Shown piece after piece: positions 1 through 4,955 of a DNA stretch of 5,140 bases (position 1 is the first letter of the stretch; every line of letters starts with the position of its first letter). Under the pieces are notes generated by a model. The model was not told where the DNA came from. It ran no database searches and saw only the letters and a program-made list of their open reading frames with translations. The position numbers and the translations under genes were made by a program. Source of the stretch: JAIBAI01 sp044238875. GTDB taxonomy: Bacteria; Bacteroidota; Bacteroidia; M30B66. The DNA lies in assembly GCA_044238875.1 (NCBI GenBank), contig JBIICM010000180.1:1-5140 (forward strand). Reading direction: 5' to 3'.

Positions 1-898
1 CATTCACCGGAATTCGACCACGTTCATCGGTTTTGATGCCGGCCTTTTCGAGATCAAGCCCTGCTGTAAAGGGTATCCTGCCGGTTGAAACCAGACAAAT
101 GTCGCCGGTGAGCTCAAGCTCGCTGCCGTCTTTAAGTGATGCGGCACTCACCTTAACCTGCTTTCCTTTCACCGCCGCAGCGGTAACCTTATGCCCAAGA
201 TAGAACTCAAATCCAAGTTTAGTCAGCGAACGTTGTAGTTCCTTTGAGAGCGCAAGGTCGAATGAACCAATGATATGGTCGGTAAACTCGATTACAAAAA
301 CCTTTGAACCCAGCCGTGCATATACTGAACCTAATTCCATTCCGATAACTCCACCGCCGATGATGATCATGTGACCGGGTACCTTCTGCAGCTTTAATGC
401 CTCGGTTGATGTAATGATAGACTTGCCGTCAGGTACTACCCCGGGTATGGTTCCGGGCTTTGATCCTGTAGCGATAATTACCTTTTCGGCAGCTATTTGC
501 TCCGAAGAGCCTTTTTCGTCGGTGATTTTAATGGTTTTGGCATCCAGAAAAGAACCGATCCCGCGCTTAACGGTGATTTTGTTCTTTTTCATCAGGTAGT
601 CAATCCCTCCGACAGTTTGTTTCACCACCTCATCCTTCCGTCTGATCATCTGCGGGAGGTCAACACTGAGCGATTTAAGGTTGATGCCATGATCGGGAAA
701 AGTATGTGCCGCATTGTAATAATGTTCAGAGGAATCTAAAAGCGCCTTTGAGGGGATACACCCTACATTAAGGCATGTTCCGCCAAGGGTGGCATATTTT
801 TCTATCAGGGCTGTTTTCAGGCCCAGCTGGGCGCAGCGTATGGCTGCTACATAACCACCCGGCCCTGAGCCGATTACAACAACATCAAAACGATCCAT
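1..898 (-). CDS. lpdA: Dihydrolipoyl dehydrogenase (E3), N-terminal ~299 codons; 3' end outside window
   Basis: This flavoprotein reoxidises the dihydrolipoyl groups of 2-oxoacid dehydrogenase complexes and/or the glycine cleavage system, passing electrons through FAD to NAD+ in the cytoplasm. The minus-strand frame is open from the ATG at 898 to the window edge. Residues 9-15 form the FAD-binding GSGPGG loop. The redox-active disulfide is C42/C47 in GGTCLNVGCIPSK (39-51). A second FAD-contact ATGS lies at 143-146. The NAD-binding Rossmann motif GGGVIGMELG starts at 181 and is followed by an acidic residue (E204) after the second strand, as expected for NAD rather than NADP preference. The dimerisation domain with the catalytic His-Glu pair lies outside the window (full-length family members are about 460-470 residues). 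The ATG was chosen because it places the FAD motif at the normal distance from the N-terminus. Which complex it serves cannot be told here. Confidence 0.97.
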   Translation of the reverse strand, partial: MDRFDVVVIGSGPGGYVAAIRCAQLGLKTALIEKYATLGGTCLNVGCIPSKALLDSSEHYYNAAHTFPDHGINLKSLSVDLPQMIRRKDEVVKQTVGGIDYLMKKNKITVKRGIGSFLDAKTIKITDEKGSSEQIAAEKVIIATGSKPGTIPGVVPDGKSIITSTEALKLQKVPGHMIIIGGGVIGMELGSVYARLGSKVFVIEFTDHIIGSFDLALSKELQRSLTKLGFEFYLGHKVTAAAVKGKQVKVSAASLKDGSELELTGDICLVSTGRIPFTAGLDLEKAGIKTDERGRIPVN

Positions 899-914
899 AG
901 TTCATTATTTGGGT

Positions 915-922
915 CAAAAATA
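915..922 (-). promoter_or_regulatory. Candidate Bacteroidota-type -7 box for lpdA
   Basis: Read on the minus strand, this is TATTTTTG, a full match to the Bacteroidota -7 consensus TAnnTTTG, 16 bases upstream of the lpdA ATG. Transcription would then start roughly ten bases before the gene, giving a very short leader. No good -33 TTTG/TTG is seen at the expected distance and no Shine-Dalgarno sequence precedes the start, which is common in this phylum. An eight-base motif with four fixed T/G positions can occur by chance in A/T-rich DNA, so this is a weak call. Confidence 0.35.
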
Positions 923-999
923 CGGAACCATGGTGATTTTTATCTGTTATTAGTGAATCTTACCTTTGTTAGCGTACATGGCCTAACGAAATTGCCAAT

Positions 1000-1145
1000 G
1001 AGAAAATTGGACTTCAATTTGTTCAAATGAAACTTGACCTTGAAAAATTCTTAATTCGAAGGTTGACCTTGTTTCCTCTGCTGGACTATCGAAATACATC
1101 AAACCTCTTATAGATAGTGAAAAATAAATAATTTACGCGAGGTAA
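1000..1145 (+). pseudogene. Decayed C-terminal fragment of a MntA-type minimal nucleotidyltransferase antitoxin
   Basis: Two adjacent reading frames together spell the C-terminal third of an MNT-domain protein. Bases 1000-1059 give EKIGLQFVQMKLDLEKFLIR. Bases 1059-1124 continue in the next frame as KVDLVSSAGLSKYIKPL followed by IDSEK. These resemble the family pattern in which a helix ending near 'LGRKVDLV' is followed by 'LxPYIxxxI'. One missing A around 1057-1062 (CGAAGG for CGAAAGG) explains the frame switch. A TAA at 1125-1127 sits where a Lys is expected, followed by IIYAR and the probable original stop at 1143-1145. The N-terminal GSxxRG...DxD catalytic part is absent. In intact systems MntA AMPylates and neutralises the HEPN RNase HepT. 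Here the gene is dead by truncation, frameshift and a nonsense codon. The family assignment is from remembered patterns, not a search. Confidence 0.72.
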
Positions 1146-1237
1146 ACTTGGAGCTAAAATTAGTGTGGGAAATAATCAAGAATGATTTACCAGCGCTTAA
1201 ATCAAAGATTTCATTAATCAATCAGACAATTAGCTAA
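1142..1237 (+). pseudogene. C-terminal fragment of a HepT-like HEPN (DUF86) RNase toxin
   Basis: The frame starting at 1142 reads VNLELKLVWEIIKNDLPALK, then SKISLINQTIS and a TAA at 1235-1237. This is the characteristic last helix of DUF86/HepT proteins, which typically read 'V(D/N)xxxVWxIIxxDLPxLKxxI' right after the RxxxxH catalytic motif. The preceding ~85-90 residues, including RxxxxH, are missing. The fragment begins exactly where the MntA remnant ends, so an internal deletion has joined the 3' end of the antitoxin to the 3' end of the toxin. No start codon or ribosome-binding context remains and no active toxin can be made. Adjacency to the MNT remnant strongly supports the identification, since these two families normally occur as a pair. 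Confidence 0.72.
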
Positions 1238-1255
1238 GCCATGATACGACAACAA

Positions 1256-1324
1256 CGTGCAAGCGACATAGCCCTTCCGTCCCGAAATCATTCGGGACAA
1301 CACAGGGCTGCGATCGCCTGCACG
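1256..1324. repeat. 69-bp nested palindromic element (large hairpin)
   Basis: Three nested inverted-repeat segments share one centre. The outer 11-bp arms CGTGCAAGCGA (1256-1266) and TCGCCTGCACG (1314-1324) have one mismatch. The middle 6-bp arms AGCCCT (1270-1275) and AGGGCT (1304-1309) are perfect. The inner 8-bp arms GTCCCGAA (1279-1286) and TTCGGGAC (1291-1298) are perfect around an ATCA loop. The structure may extend weakly to GATA (1243-1246) and TATC (1333-1336). It is much richer in G+C than the surrounding DNA. No T-run follows on either strand, so it is not a standard terminator. It could be a dispersed intergenic palindromic repeat, a mobile-element relic or a recombination site. 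The sequence alone does not decide. Confidence 0.7.
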
Positions 1325-1451
1325 CAAAACGATATCAAACATAAAGTTGTGTCTGGTCTCTCATTTCAACATCAATAAAAGAGGGGGCTAACGCTGATGG
1401 CTATTCGGCGCTGCACCCGGGTGTAAATTCAGGTGGCTTTTTAAAAGTTAG
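1325..1451. other. Intergenic remainder with a 10-bp palindrome
   Basis: No open frame with protein-like composition is seen here. The only structured item is CACCCGGGTG at 1414-1423, a perfect self-complementary decamer in a G+C-rich patch (about 1383-1424) that contrasts with the A/T-rich flanks. The patch could be an operator, part of a repeat together with the 69-bp palindrome, or chance. Together with the toxin-antitoxin remnants and the palindrome, this completes the account of the ~590-bp gene-free stretch between lpdA and the HD-domain gene. Confidence 0.4.
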
Positions 1452-1459
1452 TACTTTTG
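1452..1459 (+). promoter_or_regulatory. Candidate Bacteroidota-type -7 box for the HD-domain gene
   Basis: TACTTTTG is a complete match to TAnnTTTG, 33 bases upstream of the ATG at 1493, implying a leader of roughly 25-30 bases. A T-rich stretch (CTTTTT around 1437-1442) lies upstream, but no convincing -33 TTTG is present. The leader just before the ATG is A-rich (GAAACA), with no Shine-Dalgarno, which is typical for this phylum. Confidence 0.45.
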
Positions 1460-1492
1460 AGAGTAACTGTTTTCTCTTGATATTGCGAAACA

Positions 1493-2176
1493 ATGAAGGA
1501 TTTTTTTAACTGGCATACTTTTCTGGAAAACCTCAACAGCGATGTAATGCCAATTTATCGGGAAAAAGAAGTCAAATTTGATCTGGCTGGTATACATGGT
1601 CAGGTACATATTGCCAGAGCCCTTGTATTTGCTGAATTTATGATCAGGTTTTACCATCACAACCAAATGGCTGATTGGTCAGAAGAGACAATAAACGCTA
1701 TAAGGTATGCTGTGGCTTTTCATGACAGTGGACGAGAAGGCAACGGACCAGATTTTTGGGAACATCAAAGTGCTGAAATATGCTTTAGCTATTTGGTCAA
1801 AAAAGGATTTAAAAAGGCGATTGCGAAAAATACCTCAAAATTTATTGTTCATGGCGGAACCGGAGAGTCAAAACATATACTATCGGATGCAGATGTTCTT
1901 GAGATAATGCGGCCTATTTGCGGTCATGGCGGATTTGAAGGATTTAATACAGAGAAACTAATTTTTTTATCCCAAAAAGATCCATTAAACAAAGAAGCGA
2001 ATTTCACATACCCTTTGATTAGGATAAGACTAATTCAGGAAGCCTGGACATTAATTGAGAAAAGTGAATGGAAACGTTTTTCAATAAACCCGACACATGA
2101 TGCCATTTCATTTGTATTTGATTTTATAGCATCAGATAAATCATTTGGGCTTTTGAGGGAGGTTTTTATTGAATGA
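1493..2176 (+). CDS. Stand-alone HD-domain metal-dependent phosphohydrolase
   Basis: This 227-residue soluble protein has the layout of an HD-superfamily phosphohydrolase. GIHGQVHIARAL (33-44) supplies the first metal-binding His (H39, with H35 nearby). AFHDSGREGNGPDFWEHQSA (75-94) contains the eponymous H77-D78, the GR typical of small bacterial HD proteins, and H91. SDADVLEIMR (131-140) supplies the final Asp (D132 or D134). With all metal ligands present it should be active, probably on a nucleotide or other phosphate ester. The substrate is not predictable, and no synthetase, sensor or nuclease domain is fused. It stands alone, with its own likely promoter, downstream of the toxin-antitoxin relics and convergent with the deiminase gene. 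Its codons are clearly more A/T-rich than those of lpdA or apt, which suggests acquisition by transfer. The start is the first in-frame ATG and gives a compact N-terminus. Confidence 0.85.
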   Translation: MKDFFNWHTFLENLNSDVMPIYREKEVKFDLAGIHGQVHIARALVFAEFMIRFYHHNQMADWSEETINAIRYAVAFHDSGREGNGPDFWEHQSAEICFSYLVKKGFKKAIAKNTSKFIVHGGTGESKHILSDADVLEIMRPICGHGGFEGFNTEKLIFLSQKDPLNKEANFTYPLIRIRLIQEAWTLIEKSEWKRFSINPTHDAISFVFDFIASDKSFGLLREVFIE

Positions 2177-2266
2177 ATTTGGGTTTATAAATACAATTTG
2201 AAAATTCAGGTGTTTTTATTGCTTCTATTTACTAATAAGATGCTCCATGTAATTTTTATTTTTATT
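2177..2266. other. Convergent intergenic spacer, A/T-rich
   Basis: This 90-bp gap separates the 3' ends of the HD-domain gene and the deiminase gene. It contains T-rich tracts (for example 2250-2268) that could help end transcription in either direction. I find no stable hairpin next to them, so no intrinsic terminator is claimed. Confidence 0.4.
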
Positions 2267-3112
2267 TTAAGCTCTTAACGTCCAAGTCACACAGTTCAAT
2301 AGCCCCCCGCCAATACCGATTTCGTTGAAGTTAATGGTTTCAATCTTTCGGTCCGGAAAAATTTCTTTGAATTTGTTATAAACTTCCTGGTCTTTGTTTT
2401 TTTTGGTTTCAAATATAGGCAGCACTATCAGGTCTTGTATTTCCAGGTAATTCACATAACATCCTATTGCATGGTCTGTGGATCCATTTACTTTGTGATC
2501 GAGAAACGGAATGTCGATATAATTAATACCCCATTCTTGAAGGACTTTATTTAATTTGCTCCTCCAATATTTATACTCCTGCTCACGGTCATTTCCGAGC
2601 AATGTATTTCTGTCAACAAAACGAACCATCCCATCTGCATGTCCAGTCATATCAGTGTTTATTTGTGGTATAATGATTACCTCACATTCAAGCAGCTTTT
2701 CAAGCTCGTCAATTAATTTTTTCTTATTTGTATATTCAGGGTTCTCACTAAAAATTCGGTCAGAAATAATTGCTCTGTCTGTGCAATTAACCACATTGCC
2801 TCCGTCGAGATTAATTTTGGAGAAATGTGGTTTAATTTGGTTTGCTTTACAAACTTCTTTTGGGTCTGATTGAAGCTCCAATGCGTCCTTTAAATACGAA
2901 GGTTCATACCGAAATTGAACAAGTTTACCCTTTTCAATCTGAATGGGCATGAAGTCTCTGCACCAAATATCTTTTGTAGCTTTTAAAAAGCTATATTCTA
3001 TTTGGTGCTTTTCAAGCACCGCAATTAAAGTGTTACAGTTATTTTTAAATCGCTTGTCTGTTCGCAGAATATCAGAGAAATAGACTGTATTTGTTTCTCT
3101 ACCTGTTATCAT
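2267..3112 (-). CDS. Agmatine deiminase / peptidylarginine deiminase-family (PPAD) enzyme, compact form
   Basis: This 281-residue member of the guanidino-group-modifying superfamily hydrolyses a guanidine such as agmatine or peptidyl-arginine to a ureido product plus ammonia, through a covalent Cys intermediate. The signature blocks are in order: DIWCRDFMP (48-56, with the substrate Asp D53), LDGGNVV (102-108, D103), TGHADGMVRF (156-165, catalytic H158 and D160) and GGGLLNC (268-274, nucleophile C274) six residues before the C-terminal Ala. No signal peptide is present, so it should be cytoplasmic. It is shorter than classical AguA (about 340-370), and RDFMP replaces the usual RDxGP, so it belongs to a divergent subgroup. 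Agmatine specificity is therefore not assured, and the symbol aguA is withheld. Its ATG overlaps the stop of the upstream HNH-like fragment (ATGA), implying translational coupling in the ancestral operon. Composition is A/T-rich, like the HD gene. Confidence 0.88.
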   Translation of the reverse strand: MITGRETNTVYFSDILRTDKRFKNNCNTLIAVLEKHQIEYSFLKATKDIWCRDFMPIQIEKGKLVQFRYEPSYLKDALELQSDPKEVCKANQIKPHFSKINLDGGNVVNCTDRAIISDRIFSENPEYTNKKKLIDELEKLLECEVIIIPQINTDMTGHADGMVRFVDRNTLLGNDREQEYKYWRSKLNKVLQEWGINYIDIPFLDHKVNGSTDHAIGCYVNYLEIQDLIVLPIFETKKNKDQEVYNKFKEIFPDRKIETINFNEIGIGGGLLNCVTWTLRA

Positions 3113-3264
3113 CGTTTTAAAATTGATTTGAAATATTCCTTCATTGCAGGCACAAAAAATTCAATCCAATCTTTTTCCGAAATCAAATTACTTTTGGCAT
3201 TGTTGCAGAAAGGACAGCAAAGATCCGAATTATCAAAAGTATAACCTAATTTAGGGTTAAGCAT
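3109..3264 (-). pseudogene. C-terminal remnant of an HNH-endonuclease-like / zinc-ribbon protein
   Basis: A short frame ends in TGA at 3111-3109, sharing ATGA with the deiminase start. From the ATG at 3264 it encodes 51 residues, including NPKLGYTFDNSDLCCPFCNN (residues 3-22), then AKSNLIS and a helix FFVPAMKEYFKSIL. 'xGYTxDNxxLxCxxCNxAKSNxI' is the pattern of the C-terminal half of many HNH nucleases, in which a CxxC pair closes a zinc site and 'N..K' belongs to the HNH fold. The N-terminal CxxC and the H of HNH are absent. The frame stays open upstream to a TAG at 3363-3361, and homology-like sequence reaches perhaps to DLEIE just before the ATG. Further upstream it becomes low-complexity Pro/Gly-rich translation of the hairpin element. 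Most likely the 5' part was lost. A short functional protein is possible but less likely. Confidence 0.6.
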
Positions 3265-3310
3265 TTCAATTTCCAAATCCTTTTTGAGTCCTTTTTCGGG
3301 CTTGTAAAAG

Positions 3311-3360
3311 GACTTCGGCTTGTCCGCTGAAGGCGGAGGTCCGGGGCGGAAAACCCCGGG
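3311..3360. repeat. GC-rich tandem hairpin element
   Basis: Two adjacent stem-loops occur here. The first is TCCGC (3323-3327), loop TGAAG, GCGGA (3333-3337). The second is CCGGGG (3341-3346), seven-base loop, CCCCGG (3354-3359). An outer partial pairing GGAC (3310-3313) with GTCC (3339-3342) may enclose the first hairpin. The block is strikingly G+C-rich beside the A/T-rich HNH remnant and coincides with where protein-like coding sequence fades. T-runs at 3371-3376 lie 11 bases after the second stem, too far for a standard terminator. It may be a dispersed intergenic repeat or the scar of an insertion or deletion. Confidence 0.55.
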
Positions 3361-3532
3361 CTAAGCGCAAATTTTTTCGGCCCTGTCGCCAAAGGCAGAG
3401 ATGGGAGCTGAAAACCTGTAATACCCACCAAACCGCATCGCAAAACCGCATATGATTATCAAAACGTATATAAACGTTTAAAACCACTCGGTTCAACCTT
3501 GCACAGTAGTTTCATGGCCAAAATTTAAAACC
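3361..3532. other. Intergenic region upstream of the HhH-apt operon
   Basis: No protein-like frame is seen in this stretch. It contains a 9-bp direct repeat AAACCGCAT at 3430-3438 and 3443-3451, and the perfect palindrome TAAACGTTTA at 3471-3480. That palindrome also forms the spaced inverted repeat AAACGT...ACGTTT (about 3462-3479). These lie where a promoter for the HhH-apt operon would be expected and could be regulator sites. The nearest -7-like string, TAGTTTCA (3507-3514), matches the Bacteroidota consensus only partly, so no promoter is called. Confidence 0.4.
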
Positions 3533-4423
3533 ATGAAAAAGCTGGTGCGCGATTTTTTTGATATTTCAGCAACCGAACGAAGGGGTGTTATGGCCCTGGT
3601 ATTTCTGATTCTGCTTGTTCAATCATTCCGCATTTTGTACCCGCGCTTGCGCAGTGACAGCTACCCTTTGAGTGAAGCTGAAGCCCTCCGGTTTACCGAA
3701 TGGGTGATCAGAAACGATTCCAGTCTTGGCATCCGCATCATAAACGAGCCTAAAAAAAACTTGCAGGTTAAAATCCCTGACGTTCCGTTCAACCCCAACA
3801 CACTTGATCGGCAAGGCTGGCTAAATCTGGGGTTCTCAGAAAGAGAGGCAGGCTCGGCTCTTAAATTTATCAGCAAAGGCGGAAGTTTCAGCATCAAAAG
3901 CGACCTCAGCAAACTTTACTTCATTGATTCAGCCGAATATGAAGTTTTAGCGCCCTGGATTGACCTGCCTAATGCACTGAATGCAAGCAGTCATAGCAAG
4001 GAAAGGGACACCAAACTGCAAACAAAAACAGTGGAGCTCAACAGTGCCGATACGCTAACGCTTCAGTCGCTGAAAGGCATCGGACCTTACTGGGCCAGAA
4101 GAATTGTCAGACACAGGGAAAGATTAGGGGGCTTTTACAAATTGGATCAGCTGCTCGAAATGAAGGGCTTTTCTGATACAATGTTCACACATATCCGTCC
4201 GCAGCTGCGTCTCGACACAAACCTGATCAGAAAATTAGCGCTGAACAGCCTGCATGACAGCGATCTGGTAAAACATCCTTACTGCTGGTACGGGGTTGGA
4301 AAATCAATTGTAACTTTCCGCGCTAAACACGGACCCTTCAGGCAAGCCGGAGACCTGCGCAAAATTATTGCCATCAGGCCCGAACAACTGGAGCGGCTTC
4401 TGCCTTACCTAAAGTTTGAATGA
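3533..4423 (+). CDS. Membrane-anchored helix-hairpin-helix (ComEA-like) protein
   Basis: This 296-residue protein has a basic N-terminus and one hydrophobic segment (about residues 18-36), followed by a soluble region presumably outside the cytoplasmic membrane. Three related helix-hairpin-helix units follow: a degenerate one at about 86-144 (FNPNTLDRQGWLNLGFSERE), a canonical one at about 167-225 with VELNSAD leading into LKGIGPYWARRIVRHRE, and a third at about 233-295 with YGVGKSIVTFRAKHGPF. The canonical unit has the GIG hairpin and downstream basic residues typical of sequence-independent, backbone-binding DNA-contact modules, as in ComEA DNA-uptake receptors. A role in DNA binding at the membrane is inferred from the fold, and competence is not shown. 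The gene overlaps apt by four bases (ATGA), so the two are co-translated. The ATG at 3533 directly precedes the KK-rich N-terminus and has an A-rich leader. Confidence 0.85.
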   Translation: MKKLVRDFFDISATERRGVMALVFLILLVQSFRILYPRLRSDSYPLSEAEALRFTEWVIRNDSSLGIRIINEPKKNLQVKIPDVPFNPNTLDRQGWLNLGFSEREAGSALKFISKGGSFSIKSDLSKLYFIDSAEYEVLAPWIDLPNALNASSHSKERDTKLQTKTVELNSADTLTLQSLKGIGPYWARRIVRHRERLGGFYKLDQLLEMKGFSDTMFTHIRPQLRLDTNLIRKLALNSLHDSDLVKHPYCWYGVGKSIVTFRAKHGPFRQAGDLRKIIAIRPEQLERLLPYLKFE

Positions 4424-4950
4424 GCATTATTGAAAAAGTACGCAACGCCATCAGGGATGTACCTGATTTCCCAAAGCCGGGCATTTTGTTCAAAGACATT
4501 ACCCCCATTCTCGAAAGCCCTGTGCTTTGTCGTGAGATTGTTGCCGAACTGGCTGATCCATTTCATAACCAGGAGATTGATGCCATTGTTGGCGTCGAGA
4601 GCAGGGGGTTTCTCTTCGGGATGATGCTGGCACAATTTCTTAACGTACCATTTATACCGGTAAGAAAGGCCGGCAAACTGCCATACCGAACCGTTTCATG
4701 GTCGTATGATCTTGAATACGGCTCTTCTGTTATTGAAATGCATGAAGATGCATTGAAACAGGGTTGGAATGTGCTCATTCACGATGATTTGCTGGCAACG
4801 GGCGGTACTGCTGCCGCATCTGCCGAACTGATTCGCATGCAGCACGCAAAAGTGGCCGGATTTACCTTTGTGGTTGAACTGGGTTTCTTATCCGGCCGCA
4901 TACATCTTGAAAAATACGGTGCAGCGGTTAAAAGCATCATCAGTTATTAA
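4420..4950 (+). CDS. apt: Adenine phosphoribosyltransferase
   Basis: This purine-salvage enzyme converts adenine and PRPP to AMP and pyrophosphate in the cytoplasm. At 176 residues it has the normal Apt length. The N-terminal hood reads FPKPGILFKDITPIL (17-31), the family hallmark. The conserved VGVESRGF is at 57-64, the flexible-loop region PVRKAGKLPY at 80-89, and EYGSSVIEMHEDAL at 99-112. The PRPP-binding motif VLIHDDLLATGGTA at 118-131 carries the paired acidic residues D122 and D123; His before them replaces the more usual Val. The start codon lies inside the stop of the HhH gene (ATGA), which fixes the start and indicates translational coupling. The secreted-protein gene follows after five bases. 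No feature suggests loss of function. Confidence 0.98.
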   Translation: MSIIEKVRNAIRDVPDFPKPGILFKDITPILESPVLCREIVAELADPFHNQEIDAIVGVESRGFLFGMMLAQFLNVPFIPVRKAGKLPYRTVSWSYDLEYGSSVIEMHEDALKQGWNVLIHDDLLATGGTAAASAELIRMQHAKVAGFTFVVELGFLSGRIHLEKYGAAVKSIISY

Positions 4951-4955
4951 CCACA

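Noticed and set aside
414..739. Two short plus-strand open frames (414-599 and 497-739) within the lpdA region
   Set aside because: They lie antisense to a well-conserved lpdA reading frame with clear FAD and NAD motifs and have no protein-like pattern of their own.
1243..1395. Possible integron attC site spanning the 69-bp palindrome
   Set aside because: The expected RYYYAAC and GTTRRRY core sites are not found in paired positions at the ends of the hairpin, and no integrase gene is present.
1448..1907. Minus-strand frame 1448-1666 and plus-strand frame 1707-1907 over the HD gene
   Set aside because: Both are shadows of the HD-domain gene, whose metal-binding motifs fix the real frame.
2177..2266. 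Bidirectional terminator between the convergent genes
   Set aside because: T-rich tracts are present, but I could not find a stable stem-loop next to them.
3341..3376. Intrinsic terminator (CCGGGG stem plus T-run)
   Set aside because: The T-run begins 11 bases after the stem rather than immediately after it, and no plus-strand gene ends upstream of it in this interval.
3246..3496. Two overlapping minus-strand open frames of 65 and 76 codons over the hairpin block
   Set aside because: Their translations are Arg/Pro/Ser-rich products of the GC-rich palindromes, and they run out of frame with the recognisable HNH-like remnant. No family signature is seen.
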